Source of the DNA: Gemmataceae bacterium
GTDB taxonomy: Bacteria > Planctomycetota > Planctomycetia > Gemmatales > Gemmataceae
Length of the DNA stretch: 64,000 nucleotides
NCBI GenBank assembly: GCA_901538445.1
Contig: LR594586.1
Coordinates: 186,001-250,000 of the forward strand
Direction of reading: 5' to 3'
Below the pieces are notes generated by a model that was given only the letters and a program-made list of their open reading frames with translations, was not told the origin of the DNA and made no database searches. The stretch's first letter is position 1. Every line of letters begins with the position of its first letter. Positions 26,353-35,330 of this stretch are shown here, piece by piece. The translations under genes and the position numbers were made by a program.

Positions 26353-27489
26353 TCAGGCGTTCGGGTTCGCGTCCCACCACGCGGCCGCGGTGCCGAACGA
26401 GAGCGTCATCCCGGCCCCGCCGGGCGCGGTGACAACGCAGCACCCGGGCTGCGGCTCGGCCGTGATGTACGACTTGGTCGGGTGCTTGACGTACACCCCG
26501 TGCCACCGCCCGGCGATCGTCCACTCGGGCAACCGCACGATGCGCCGCAGGTAGTCGAGGATCAGGGCGTCGATGGCCGGTGAATCAAATGGCGAGAAGT
26601 CGCCGCCGTACTCGTGCGAGTCGCCGATTACAACCTCGCCCAGGTGGTTCTGCGACGCCATCACGTGTACCCCGAACCTGGCGTGCTCCGGGAACTCGGC
26701 CGCGTGCCGCCGCTTCACCGCGGACAGCGACGGGCACATTTCGAACGAATTGTAGTGCCCGAGGGTGAGCCCGCCGGCGAGGTGGGGGCCGAGTCGCCAC
26801 CCGCCGGGCTGCGGGACGGTCCGCATCATCTGCAACTTGCACCGCTGAACGCCCGAGGCCGCGTACACGTTCGGGAACAGCGTCTCGAAGTCGGCCCCGC
26901 TGCACACGAAGCACCGCCGCACGCGCCACGCCTCGCCGGTCGCTGTTCGCACCGTGGGCATCGCGACTGCGGTCACGGCCGTGCCGAACCGCAACGTGAT
27001 CCCGTGCGCCTCCTGAAGGAACGACGGGATGCGGGCGATCGCAGCCCGCGGGTCCACGCACAGTTCCGTTGGGCTGAACAGCACCCCGCGGAGCCCCTCG
27101 GGTCGGAGTGCCGGGAACCGCCGGACCGCCGCGGCGGGTTCGACGTACTCGCACATGATCCCGAGGCCGGGCGCGGCCGACGCGAACTCCCGCAGCACGG
27201 CGTCCTCATCGGCCTCGTACACCGCGTGGACCGAGCCGCACTCCGCGGCCCACACGTCCGCCAAGTCGCGGAGTTCGAGCCACCGCTCGCGGGACACGGT
27301 GGCACGCCGGTACTGCTCGCCCGGCGGCTGGCCGATTGGCCAGACCATCCCGAAGTTCCGCACCGACGCCATCTTCGACCGTGCGTCCCGCTCGAACAGG
27401 ACCACGGACCGCCCGCGCCGCGCGGCCTCCCACGCGAACGCTAGCCCGACGATCCCGCCCCCCACCACCGCCACGTCTGCCTGTTGCAC
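26353..27489 (-). CDS. FAD-dependent oxidoreductase, TIGR03364-like (phosphonate-associated)
   Basis: 378 residues. The N-terminal dinucleotide fold is ADVAVVGGGIVGLAFAWEAA (GGGIVG at 10-15), followed by the acidic ribose-binding end LFERD. The family-specific segments VRNFGMVWPIGQPPGEQYRR, HYNSFEMCPSL and SYITAEPQPGCCVVTAPGGA fit the TIGR03364 group, proposed to deaminate aminophosphonates oxidatively and found beside phosphonatase genes. phnX is encoded 3 kb away and no PhnW transaminase is visible, so this enzyme is the best candidate for producing phosphonoacetaldehyde. The substrate is inferred, not shown. Confidence 0.82.
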   Translation of the reverse strand: MQQADVAVVGGGIVGLAFAWEAARRGRSVVLFERDARSKMASVRNFGMVWPIGQPPGEQYRRATVSRERWLELRDLADVWAAECGSVHAVYEADEDAVLREFASAAPGLGIMCEYVEPAAAVRRFPALRPEGLRGVLFSPTELCVDPRAAIARIPSFLQEAHGITLRFGTAVTAVAMPTVRTATGEAWRVRRCFVCSGADFETLFPNVYAASGVQRCKLQMMRTVPQPGGWRLGPHLAGGLTLGHYNSFEMCPSLSAVKRRHAAEFPEHARFGVHVMASQNHLGEVVIGDSHEYGGDFSPFDSPAIDALILDYLRRIVRLPEWTIAGRWHGVYVKHPTKSYITAEPQPGCCVVTAPGGAGMTLSFGTAAAWWDANPNA

Positions 27490-27541
27490 AGGTCCCCTCC
27501 CCGGATCTGGCCGAACGCCGCACGCGGATATGGCTCCGTTG

Positions 27542-28507
27542 TCAATAGTCGCCAGTCACTACCTGGCCGTCGGCGCGGCTCCCGAGACGGCTGTACTGTG
27601 TCGGGTCGATCGACGTTCTGAGGAACCGGACCGACCCGTCGCCGAACACGAAGTTCGCGCCGTCGGTGTGGCGGCTCCCATACCCGATCCGGTACGGGAC
27701 GAACCCCGCGGTCCCGGCCGCGGCCGCCGGCAGGTTCAGCGGCACCCCGGTCGAGCACACGGCCTCGGAGATCCGCTTCCCGTCGTCGATGTCGTCGGAC
27801 CCGAACGCGAAGTGCCGCTTCCGGGCCGTACCGGTGTTGCTCGTCGAGTCCGGGCCGGTCGCGTCCCCGATCGCGAACTCGACCTCGCCCAGTAGCACCG
27901 TGTTCGAGAGCCCGTCGGTCACGTCGCCGACGCGGGTCTGGCTCATCCAGTAGAACACGCCGTTCTCCGCGGCCGTGGCCGGGTCCGCGATCGAGGTGCC
28001 CGAGTAGCACGCCGCGTAGCTCACCGGCACCCGCTTCTGCACCTTCCACGACTCGTAGCTGGAGTCGAGCACGGCCCGCGGCATGGTGGACGACGGGCAC
28101 CGCAGGGTCGGCACGAACGCCTCGCACGCGGCGATGTTCCGCTCGGTGGCGTTCGACGACGTGAGGCTCGCGCTGGCCAGCACCGACGCGGCGGCCCAGT
28201 TCGCGTTGATGGTGCCCTCGCGGTCGAGCGTCATCGCGGTGTGCAGCGCGCCCTGCTCGATGTACGGCGTGACCCACCCGCTCCACATCGACCCGGCGCT
28301 GTGCGCTCCGTAGGGATAGCTCCCGGTGGCCCCCTCGTAGTTGTGCAGGGCGAGGCCCAGTTGCTTCAGGTTGTTCTGGCACTGCGCCCGTGCGGCGGCT
28401 TCCCGGACCTTTTGAACAGCCGGGAGCAGGAGCCCGATCAGGATCGCGATGATCGCGATCACCACCAGCAGTTCGATCAGCGTGAACCCACGTCGGTACC
28501 GGTTCAT
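27542..28507 (-). CDS. DUF1559 pilin-like protein
   Basis: 321 residues from ATG 28507 with GAGGAG 6 bases upstream. The prepilin signal [20 protein letters not shown] is followed by [17 protein letters not shown] and [18 protein letters not shown]. The C-terminal H-x9-DG motif is HTDGANFVFGDG. It lies just downstream of a lipoprotein gene (33 bases) and upstream of the FAD oxidoreductase on the same strand, and both face the regulator at 29435 divergently. The envelope role is inferred from the family. Confidence 0.92.
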   Translation of the reverse strand: MNRYRRGFTLIELLVVIAIIAILIGLLLPAVQKVREAAARAQCQNNLKQLGLALHNYEGATGSYPYGAHSAGSMWSGWVTPYIEQGALHTAMTLDREGTINANWAAASVLASASLTSSNATERNIAACEAFVPTLRCPSSTMPRAVLDSSYESWKVQKRVPVSYAACYSGTSIADPATAAENGVFYWMSQTRVGDVTDGLSNTVLLGEVEFAIGDATGPDSTSNTGTARKRHFAFGSDDIDDGKRISEAVCSTGVPLNLPAAAAGTAGFVPYRIGYGSRHTDGANFVFGDGSVRFLRTSIDPTQYSRLGSRADGQVVTGDY

Positions 28508-28539
28508 CAGACTCTCCTCGGGATGAAGTCGTGCGGCGG

Positions 28540-28980
28540 TCACTTGGCCTGGGGGACGCTCAGTTCGAGGGCGGTCGCGGGCCGGGCCAGGGTCACGGTC
28601 ACCGGGGTCCGGTCGCGGTCGAGGTACTCGGCCGGAACCGACTCCCGGCCCCCGACCTCGCTCGGCTTGGCCAGCGGGGCCGGGCGGCCCGCCCGGTCCA
28701 CGACCCGGGTGAAGGTGACCTTGTACGCGCCGGGCCTGAGCCCGGACGCGGCCCCGTCCCCGAGGACGAACGCCCCGGTGTCGTCCGTGAACACCGTGCC
28801 CCCGCACCCGGCGGCGTCGGGCGGCGACGAGTCGGTCGGCCAGAACGTGACCCCGGTGCCCGGTGCGGGCCGCCCGTCGAACTGGACCGTCCCGGTCACG
28901 GCGACCAGTTCCGGCCCCCGCGCGCACCCCGCGACGGGGCCGATGAGCAGGGCGCTGGCGATGACGAGGAAACGCGGCAC
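28540..28980 (-). CDS. Small lipoprotein with carboxypeptidase-regulatory-like fold
   Basis: 146 residues from GTG 28980. The signal peptide PRFLVIASALLIGPVAGC ends with a lipobox Cys. The mature domain (VAVTGTVQFDGRPAPGTGVT, FTDDTGAFVLGDGAASGLRP, GAYKVTFTR) is the transthyretin-like fold that often follows DUF1559 genes in planctomycetes. AAGGGG lies about 8 bases upstream of the GTG; an ATG at 29019 would disrupt the signal peptide. It is probably cotranscribed with the DUF1559 gene and divergent from the regulator at 29435. Confidence 0.82.
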   Translation of the reverse strand: MPRFLVIASALLIGPVAGCARGPELVAVTGTVQFDGRPAPGTGVTFWPTDSSPPDAAGCGGTVFTDDTGAFVLGDGAASGLRPGAYKVTFTRVVDRAGRPAPLAKPSEVGGRESVPAEYLDRDRTPVTVTLARPATALELSVPQAK

Positions 28981-29019
28981 GGTGCGGACCCCTTCGAGCG
29001 TGTGAGATTCGTCTGCCAA

Positions 29020-29434
29020 TCCCGGGAGACGAATATGCCAGATTATTACAGATAGGGCGACCGGCTCAAACTGTTATAACACACCTCCATCTCAAAAACA
29101 GAGGTAGAACAGTGAAAATTACGAGAAGATCACGTCGTCAGTCTGTCACAGCCCATCGGAGCCCTTCGCCTCCTGGAAATACCGCCCAGATCAGCATAAT
29201 CCACATGAATTTTGACGCTTCCTGGCTCTGTCCTATTCCACATACACCATCCCGCATTGTACTAGATCGACCACAATCTGTGATAAACAGATGGCGATGA
29301 TGTCATTCGATCCGTTGGGAGCGTGACGCACCATCGCGTGCAATTCCGAGTGCCCGTGTGCTTGCCGCTGTCGCGGTGTCAACTCTGTGGTAAACTGTGA
29401 TAGCCCGCCCCGCACGCGCCGCTCGAGTTCTCCC
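29020..29434. promoter_or_regulatory. AT-rich divergent regulatory region with palindromes
   Basis: About 415 bases, much richer in AT than the genes on either side. It contains TGTTATAACA (perfect 10-bp palindrome, 29072-29081) and ATCTGT-GATAA-ACAGAT (perfect 6-bp arms, 29277-29293). Related words (TGTGATAG, GTGGTAAACTGTG) lie near 29380-29400, just ahead of the regulator gene. These are candidate operators for the adjacent GntR/LacI-type regulator, controlling itself and the divergent lipoprotein/DUF1559 pair. Confidence 0.55.
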
Positions 29435-30541
29435 ATGTCCGACGCACCGAAGCACCTGGTCGTGTCCCGGCAGATCGAGGCGCACATCCGCGAGGGGCGC
29501 TGGCCGAGTGGGCGGCTGCCCGGGGTCCGGGCGCTGGCGGCGGACTACGACACGTCCGTCGTGACCGCGTCCCGCGCCCTCCAGGAACTAGCCATCCGCG
29601 GACTGGTGGACACCGTGGAGCGGTCCGGGTGCTACGTCCGGGCGGCCGCTCCGGACGCGCCCGCGGCGGGGGAGACGTGGGGGCTCTGCCTGCGGCTCAC
29701 ACCGGGGCCGTGGCTCCGGGCGACCGAGGCGGTCATCCGCGACGGGTTCGCGGGGGCCAGCCGGCGGGGCGGGTCGACGGTCCGGGGACTTGAACTGGCT
29801 GCGGACGGCTCCGAGGCCGACCTGGTGCGACAGGTGCGGGACGCGAAGGCGGCGGGCGTGACCGGGTTGTTCTTCCTCCCGTCCCGTGCGACCGAGGCCG
29901 CCGCCCGGCAGGACGAGGTCGCGCTGCGGGCGTGCGCCGCGGTCAAGCTGCCGGTCGTCTTGATCGAGCGGAACTTGCGGGGGGACCGGCCCCTCGCCGC
30001 GGACCTCGTGGCGTACGACGACCTCGAAGCGGGCCGCGTGGTGACCCGGCACGTCCTCGAAACCGGCCGCCGGCGGCCCGCGTTCGTGCTCGGGTCGCCG
30101 ACCAGCAGCCACCAGGCGCGCCTCGCCGGCTACCTGCTGGAGGCGCACGCGGCGGGCGTCCCGCCGTGCGTCGTCGAGCAGCCCGCGGAGTTGGCCCCGA
30201 AAGAGGCCTACGGCGCAGTCGCGGACCAGTTGCTCGCGGCGCGGGCGGACGCGGCCGTGTGCTACCAGGACTACACCGCCGTCGGGGTGATCCTGGAACT
30301 GCTGACCCGGGGCACGCGGGTGCCGGCGGACGTGGCGGTGACCGGGTTCGAAGACCTGCCGATCGGGAACACGTTCTCGCTCGGGGTCACCACCTTCGCG
30401 TTCTCCTACGACGAGATGGCCCGGCGGGCGCTGCGGCTCATGCGCGACCGCGTGCGGAACCCGAACGACCTGCCGGTGCGGGTCGCGGTCGGCGGGCAGT
30501 TGGTCGTCCGGGAGAGCACCCGGGGCCGGGAGCCGAAGTAG
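29435..30541 (+). CDS. GntR-type winged-helix / LacI-type sensor transcriptional regulator
   Basis: 368 residues from ATG 29435. Residues 1-70 form a GntR winged helix (HLVVSRQIEAHIREGRWPSG, LPGVRALAADYDTSVVTASR). Residues about 85-360 are a periplasmic-binding-like sensor: LPVVLIERNLRGDRPLAADL, HVLETGRRRPAFVLGSPTSS, AAVCYQDYTAVGVILELLTR and VAVTGFEDLPIGNTFSLGVT. The combination is the AraR-like class. A full paralog lies at 34021-35118, and phnX lies next door on the opposite strand. It probably senses a metabolite of this locus; operator candidates lie directly upstream. Confidence 0.87.
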   Translation: MSDAPKHLVVSRQIEAHIREGRWPSGRLPGVRALAADYDTSVVTASRALQELAIRGLVDTVERSGCYVRAAAPDAPAAGETWGLCLRLTPGPWLRATEAVIRDGFAGASRRGGSTVRGLELAADGSEADLVRQVRDAKAAGVTGLFFLPSRATEAAARQDEVALRACAAVKLPVVLIERNLRGDRPLAADLVAYDDLEAGRVVTRHVLETGRRRPAFVLGSPTSSHQARLAGYLLEAHAAGVPPCVVEQPAELAPKEAYGAVADQLLAARADAAVCYQDYTAVGVILELLTRGTRVPADVAVTGFEDLPIGNTFSLGVTTFAFSYDEMARRALRLMRDRVRNPNDLPVRVAVGGQLVVRESTRGREPK

Positions 30542-30559
30542 CCCCTCCCCGATCGCCCG

Positions 30560-31375
30560 CTACCGCTGCGGGGCCGGGAACCCGCTCGCGAGCTTCCGGT
30601 TCAGGTCGGCTACGACCGCCGGCACGTCGGCCACGCTGGCGACCGCGGCGTGCGCCCCCGCCGCGAGGAGCTTCTCGCGGACTGCGCGCCGCCGATCCTC
30701 GCGCGCCGCGGCCGGGAGTGCGGCGAACTCGGCCGGCGTCAGCCCCATCTCGTTCCCGGTGTCGGTCACCCCGACGGACCACGCGCCCGCGTTCCGCCCT
30801 TCCTCGATGTCCGTCACCGTGTCGCCGACCTTCAGTACCGCCGCGGGCGGGTACACGCCGAGCGCCTCCATCACCCGGAACAGCATCCACGGGGCCGGGC
30901 GGCCGGTGGGCACGTCGTCGGCGCAGACGTTGAAGTCGGTGCGGAACCCGTGGCCGGCCGCGACCGCGTAGCACCGCTCGGCGGCCTCGCGGAAGTAGCC
31001 CGTCGTCCCGCCGATCAGGAGCCCCGTCGCGCGGAGCGCGGCGACGGCGTCGAGTACCCCCGGGACCAGCGCGCCGTGCGGCTCGATGGCCGCGACCTGG
31101 GCCGGCGTGACCACAGCGTACAGCGCGTCCACGTCCGCCTCGGTCCACCCGCGGCCGTGCGCCGCGGCCCACTTCGCCGCGACCGACGCCGTCCGCAGCA
31201 TCACGCGGATGTGCTCCTTCTTGTGCAGCCCCATCGGCCCGCGGGCCTCGGCCAGCGTGACCGCGACCCCCTGGGCCGCGAACGCGCCGACGAACGCGCC
31301 GGTCGGGGCCAAGCAGCCGAAGTCGATCGTAGTACCGGCCCAATCGAACACTACCAGGCGGATCTCAGGGCTCAT
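30560..31375 (-). CDS. phnX: Phosphonoacetaldehyde hydrolase (phosphonatase)
   Basis: 271 residues of the HAD superfamily. Motif I is VVFDWAGTTIDFG with nucleophile D11. The PhnX-specific cap lysine is in GPMGLHKKEHIR (about K52, equivalent to the Schiff-base Lys of the Bacillus enzyme). GTTGYFREA is motif II and VLKVGDTVTDIEEGRNAG carries the acidic motif. DDVPTGRPAPWM is typical of true PhnX. It cleaves phosphonoacetaldehyde to acetaldehyde and phosphate. It converges with the regulator at 29435-30541 and is followed upstream by an inverted repeat and the HpnZ-like dehydrogenase. Confidence 0.92.
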   Translation of the reverse strand: MSPEIRLVVFDWAGTTIDFGCLAPTGAFVGAFAAQGVAVTLAEARGPMGLHKKEHIRVMLRTASVAAKWAAAHGRGWTEADVDALYAVVTPAQVAAIEPHGALVPGVLDAVAALRATGLLIGGTTGYFREAAERCYAVAAGHGFRTDFNVCADDVPTGRPAPWMLFRVMEALGVYPPAAVLKVGDTVTDIEEGRNAGAWSVGVTDTGNEMGLTPAEFAALPAAAREDRRRAVREKLLAAGAHAAVASVADVPAVVADLNRKLASGFPAPQR

Positions 31376-31412
31376 GCGGGTACCGTTTCGTGCGTGGTAT
31401 GGGTCGGTCCTG

Positions 31413-31618
31413 AATCGCAGTGATCCGTGACCGTGGCACATCTTCCCCTCTCCCCTCTGCGGGAGAGGGTGCCGCGAGTCTTCGAGTGGCGGGTGAGGGG
31501 CAAAACCTGTTGGAATCTTGAAGCTCGCCCCCTCACAAGGCCGTAAACGCGGCCACCCTCTCCCGCAACGGGGAGAGGGCACCGAACCAAGACGCAAGGG
31601 ATACGGATCACTGCGATT
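31413..31618. repeat. Inverted-repeat element between phnX and the dehydrogenase gene
   Basis: The ends are a perfect 16-bp inverted repeat: AATCGCAGTGATCCGT (31413-31428) and ACGGATCACTGCGATT (31603-31618). Just inside lie complementary CCCTCTCC...GGGAGAGGGTG and CACCCTCTCCCG...GGGGAGAGGG blocks, so the 206-bp unit can fold into a long hairpin. No ORF. The ends and the absence of coding suggest a MITE or REP-like unit; the CCCTCTCC core is a motif widely repeated in bacterial genomes. Confidence 0.7.
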
Positions 31619-31623
31619 GAGCG

Positions 31624-32706
31624 TCAGTCGCTCGCCCGCACCCCGATGCGGAGCGCGCCGCCGCGGCCGGCGGCCTCGAAGGCCCGGTTCGCGTCGGCCA
31701 GCGGCACCCAGTCGGCGACGAGCGACGCGAACGGGTACGTGTCGGCTTCGACCAGGAACCGCAGGGCCGCGCCGAGGTCTTCCGGGGCGTAGTTGTGGAC
31801 GCCGCGGAGCGTGAGCTGCCGGCGGACGATCGCTTCCATACCGACGCTCACCGGGCGGCCCGGGTACACGGCCCCGACCAGAACGTAGGAGCCGCCAGTG
31901 CGGAGCAGCGGCAGTCCGGCTTCGAAGGCGTCGGGGCTCCCGGTGAGTTCGAGTGCGACATCGACTCCGTACCGGCCGGTCCCGGCGGCGACCGCTGTGG
32001 CGAGTTCGGCCGGGGGCGCGGTTCGGGTCGCGCCGAACGCTTCGGCCAGCGCGAGGCGGGCCGGGGCCACGTCGCAGCAGAGCACCTCGGCGGCCCCGAG
32101 GTGCCGGGCCATCGCGCACGCCGTCAGGCCGAGCAACCCGGCCCCTTGCACGAGAACCGCGCCGCCCGCCACGCTCCCGGCCGCACGCAGCGCCGCGGCC
32201 ACGGTCGCCGTCGCGCAACTCGCGGGGCACGCGACCGCGTCGCCGAGTCCGTCCGGGAGGCGGAACACCGTCGAGCCCGGGGCGAGCTGGCAGAACTCGG
32301 CCAGCCCGCCGGTCAACTCGGTGCCGGGCCGCAGCGGCTCGTGGCCGTACTTCACCATCGCCTCGCACTTTTGGGGCAGCCCCCGCGTGCAGTAGAAGCA
32401 CCGGCCGCAGTGCGCGACGACCGACCACGTCACCCGGTCGCCGGGGCGGAGCGGCTGCCCGACGGCGTCGCACCGCGGCGCGTCCGGCCCGAGCGCCTCG
32501 ATCCGGCCCACGATCTCGTGCCCCAGGACCGACGGCGTCGGCGCGGAGCGGCGGCCGTCGAACGTGTGCAGGTCGCTCCCGCACAGCGTGCAGCCGGTGA
32601 CCCGCACGAGCGCCCCTGCCCCCACCGGGTCCGGCGCGTCGAACCGCTGCACCCGGAGCGGCCGCCCGGGCCCGTGGAACACGGCAGCAATGGCACTGCG
32701 ACCCAT
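31624..32706 (-). CDS. Zn-dependent alcohol dehydrogenase, TIGR03366-like (phosphonate-associated)
   Basis: 360 residues of the medium-chain dehydrogenase family. CTLCGSDLHTFDG gives the catalytic-zinc Cys and following motif, and VLGHEIVG the GHE motif. CGRCFYCTRGLPQKCE carries the four structural-zinc cysteines, and VLVQGAGLLGLTACAMARHL is the NAD-binding fold. It resembles the clade named HpnZ (phosphonate catabolism-associated alcohol dehydrogenase). It could reduce or oxidise the aldehyde side product or a hydroxyphosphonate; the reaction is not established. It is separated by 19 bases from the MFS gene and by the inverted-repeat element from phnX, all on the minus strand. Confidence 0.85.
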   Translation of the reverse strand: MGRSAIAAVFHGPGRPLRVQRFDAPDPVGAGALVRVTGCTLCGSDLHTFDGRRSAPTPSVLGHEIVGRIEALGPDAPRCDAVGQPLRPGDRVTWSVVAHCGRCFYCTRGLPQKCEAMVKYGHEPLRPGTELTGGLAEFCQLAPGSTVFRLPDGLGDAVACPASCATATVAAALRAAGSVAGGAVLVQGAGLLGLTACAMARHLGAAEVLCCDVAPARLALAEAFGATRTAPPAELATAVAAGTGRYGVDVALELTGSPDAFEAGLPLLRTGGSYVLVGAVYPGRPVSVGMEAIVRRQLTLRGVHNYAPEDLGAALRFLVEADTYPFASLVADWVPLADANRAFEAAGRGGALRIGVRASD

Positions 32707-32725
32707 GATCGTCTCCGCGCTCCGT

Positions 32726-33991
32726 TCAGCGGCGAACGGGCAGGATCAGAACCGCCCCGGCGAGGCAGCACCCCGCGACCACGGGGAACACGGCCGCGGT
32801 GGTGCCGGTCTCGCGGATCGCCAGGCCGATGACCACCTCCCCGACCGCCGCGAACCCGTAGGCGAACAGGTCCATGACGCCGACCGCGGTCCCGGCCCGG
32901 GACCGGCCCAGCAGGTCCGGCCCGATGGCCCAGAACGAGGACTGGGGGCCGTACACGAGGAACCCGGCGAGGAACAGGAGCACGAGCCCGGCGGCGACGC
33001 TCTCCCGCGGGACGAAGTATAGTCCGCCGGCCGCGACCGCCCCGAGCGCGAGGAACAGCGCGATCGGGCGGCACCGGTTGCCCCCGAACAGCCGGTCCGA
33101 GAGCTGCCCGTTCACCACGGCCCCCAGCGCCATCCCGGCGGGCAGCGCGAGCGTGATCCAGGCGGTGCCGGAGCTGCCCTTCCAGGCGGTACCGAGGTAG
33201 TGCGCCGGCACCCAGAACAGCAGCCCGTACCGCGCGACGCTCTCCAGTCCCAGGCACACGCACGCCAGCAGGAACCGGCCGTTCGTGAGCGCCGCGGCGT
33301 ACCGCTCGCGAACCGTTTCGCTCGCCGCCGGGGCCGCCTCCGGTTCGCCCTCGTCGATGGGATCGAACCCGGCGTCCCGCGGGCGGTCCCGGGCGATCAG
33401 CAGGAACGCGACCCCGGCGACCGCCAGCGGCAGGACCGGGAGCCGCAGCACCCAGCGCCAGTCGAAGTAGTGCAGCACCCCGATGCACAGCCCGAACGTG
33501 AGGACGCTGGAGAACCCGGCGGCGAGCGTGTAGAACCCGAACGCGCGGCCCCGCTCCCTCGGCCCCCACCACACCGCGATCAGCCGCCCCCCCGGGGACC
33601 ACCCGAGCGACTGCGCGAACCCGTTGAGGGTCCACGCGACGAGGAGCCACAGGAACCCATCGGCGAAGCTGGTGACCCAGTTCATCGCGACCGAGAGCAG
33701 CGCCCCGAGCCCCATCAGGATGCGCGTCCCGTACCGGTCGGACAGACCGCCGCTCACCACCTGCCCGAGCCCGTAGGCCATCAGCATCCCGCCGCCGACC
33801 GCGCCGACCTGGTCGGGCGTCAGCCCGAGGTCGGACTGGAGCGCCTGGTTCACGAACCCGAAGTTCTGCCGCCCGGTGTAGTAGAAGAGGTAGCACCCCA
33901 TCACCGCGAACAGCATCCGCCACTGCGCGCGGCGGAACGCGGTCGGGGCGGCCGCCGGCAGCGGCGGCGCGGCGGTGGTCGCGGTCCCCAT
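32726..33991 (-). CDS. MFS transporter, organophosphate:phosphate antiporter type (second paralog)
   Basis: 421 residues with about 12 hydrophobic helices. GlpT-family features are CYLFYYTGRQNFGFVNQAL in helix 1, GLSDRYGTRILMGLGALLSV, GFAQSLGWSPGGRLIAVWWG in helix 4/5, and LFWVPAHYLGTAWKGSSG. It probably takes up phosphonates or phosphoesters. It is 29 bases downstream of the second GntR/LacI regulator and upstream of the dehydrogenase and phnX, so one minus-strand unit regulator-transporter-dehydrogenase-phnX is likely. Confidence 0.87.
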   Translation of the reverse strand: MGTATTAAPPLPAAAPTAFRRAQWRMLFAVMGCYLFYYTGRQNFGFVNQALQSDLGLTPDQVGAVGGGMLMAYGLGQVVSGGLSDRYGTRILMGLGALLSVAMNWVTSFADGFLWLLVAWTLNGFAQSLGWSPGGRLIAVWWGPRERGRAFGFYTLAAGFSSVLTFGLCIGVLHYFDWRWVLRLPVLPLAVAGVAFLLIARDRPRDAGFDPIDEGEPEAAPAASETVRERYAAALTNGRFLLACVCLGLESVARYGLLFWVPAHYLGTAWKGSSGTAWITLALPAGMALGAVVNGQLSDRLFGGNRCRPIALFLALGAVAAGGLYFVPRESVAAGLVLLFLAGFLVYGPQSSFWAIGPDLLGRSRAGTAVGVMDLFAYGFAAVGEVVIGLAIRETGTTAAVFPVVAGCCLAGAVLILPVRR

Positions 33992-34020
33992 CGGGCCCCC
34001 TTTGGTTCGGGCGGGTGCGG

Positions 34021-35118
34021 TCACGCGAGCGCCGCCGGGTCGGTACTGTCGCGGACAACGAGTGCGCCGGGCACGACGAGCTTCACGGGCGGGGCGGCCG
34101 GGTTCGCGAGCCGCAGCCGCATCAGATCGACGGCCCGCTCCGCGACCGTCGCCGCGGGGAACGCGTAGGTCGTCAGGCCGATCGAGAAGCTCTCGCCGAT
34201 CGGCATGTTGTAAAAGCCAGCGACCGCGACCCCGGTGGGGACCGGCACGCCCCGCCGCAGCAGTTCCATGACGACCCCGACGGCGGCATGGTCGTGGTAG
34301 CAGATCGCGGCGTCGGCCCCGGCCGCGACCAACTGGTCGGCGACCGCGGTGTACGCCTGGCGCGGGGTCGCGCCCTCGGGTTGGTGGACGACGAGCGGCG
34401 GGAGCCCGGTCCCGACCACCGCGGCCAGGTAGCCGCCGAGCCGCTCGACGTGGCTGCACGTGTCGGACGCGGCGACGAAGGCGATCCGCTTGCGGCCGAG
34501 ATCGATCAGGTGGCGGGCGAGCGCCGCCCCGCCGCCGAAGTCGTGGAAGCACACGAGGTCGTGCGTGAGGGGCCGGGTCGCGCCCCGGAGGTTCCGCTCG
34601 ACCAGCACGACCGGCAGCCCCTCGGCCGCGGCCGCGGCGAGCAGCTCTTCGTCGCGGCCGGCCGCGGCGTCGCTGACCCGCGACGGGAGCAGGAACAGGC
34701 CGCCCGCCCCCGCGTCCCGTGCGGCCCGCACCCGCCCGCGAATGGTCGGGGCGTCCGGTTCGTCGCCAAGCCGCACGGTGTCCAGGTCGATCCCGCACCC
34801 GGACTTGTGGGCGAGGTCGCGGAACCCGGCCGCGGTGACCTGGTAGGCCGCGTGCTGGTACGGACCGGGCGAAACGTGGAGGCACACGGCCCACCGCTGC
34901 GGGTCCGCGCCGCCGCCGCCCGGCTCCGCCTCGCCCTCCGGTTCACGCGCGTGGTCCTTCAGCGCCTGGAGCGCCCGCGAGGCGGTCACCACGGACACCT
35001 TGAACTCGTTCGCGACGACGCGAACCGTCGGCCACCCGCTCTCGGCCCACCCCGCGAGCCGCGGGCGGAGCGATTCGGCGATTTGGGCGTAGACCGGTGC
35101 TGTTCCGCCGCTTGTCAT
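34021..35118 (-). CDS. GntR-type winged-helix / LacI-type sensor regulator (second paralog)
   Basis: 365 residues from ATG 35118 with AGGA 6 bases upstream; an upstream ATG at 35202 would absorb the operator region. Winged helix at 1-65 ([40 protein letters not shown]). Sensor domain: [80 protein letters not shown]. It is closely related to the protein at 29435-30541, with the same order of motifs. It heads the transporter/dehydrogenase/phnX unit and is divergent from two DUF1559 genes, with TGTATACA sites between. Confidence 0.87.
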   Translation of the reverse strand: MTSGGTAPVYAQIAESLRPRLAGWAESGWPTVRVVANEFKVSVVTASRALQALKDHAREPEGEAEPGGGGADPQRWAVCLHVSPGPYQHAAYQVTAAGFRDLAHKSGCGIDLDTVRLGDEPDAPTIRGRVRAARDAGAGGLFLLPSRVSDAAAGRDEELLAAAAAEGLPVVLVERNLRGATRPLTHDLVCFHDFGGGAALARHLIDLGRKRIAFVAASDTCSHVERLGGYLAAVVGTGLPPLVVHQPEGATPRQAYTAVADQLVAAGADAAICYHDHAAVGVVMELLRRGVPVPTGVAVAGFYNMPIGESFSIGLTTYAFPAATVAERAVDLMRLRLANPAAPPVKLVVPGALVVRDSTDPAALA

Positions 35119-35330
35119 GTCTGATCCTGGAGTCTGTATACACATGTAATGGGTGCAGCGATACATGGCAAGGCGAGATCGGAGAAAAATGTCGGATTGC
35201 ATCTCACAGCGACTTGACCCATGTTACTCACTCATGTAACATTCACCCAATCATCACCCACAAGATCGCGGGATTAGTATACACTTCGATTGCCCAAAGT
35301 CACTGTTTGTATACACAGAGGGCCGCAGGT
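35119..35330. promoter_or_regulatory. Divergent operator region with three (T/A)GTATACA sites
   Basis: AT-rich, 212 bases. TGTATACA occurs at 35135-35142 and 35308-35315, and AGTATACA at 35276-35283. A separate perfect inverted repeat, ATGTTAC (35221-35227) and GTAACAT (35236-35242), lies in the middle. One site is next to each divergent start, as expected if the regulator at 35118 represses both itself and the DUF1559/PhoD genes. Confidence 0.6.

Noticed and set aside
31438-31590. Rho-independent terminator for the dehydrogenase or phnX
   Set aside because: The hairpin lacks a T tract and sits inside a unit with 16-bp terminal repeats, so a repeat element is the better description.
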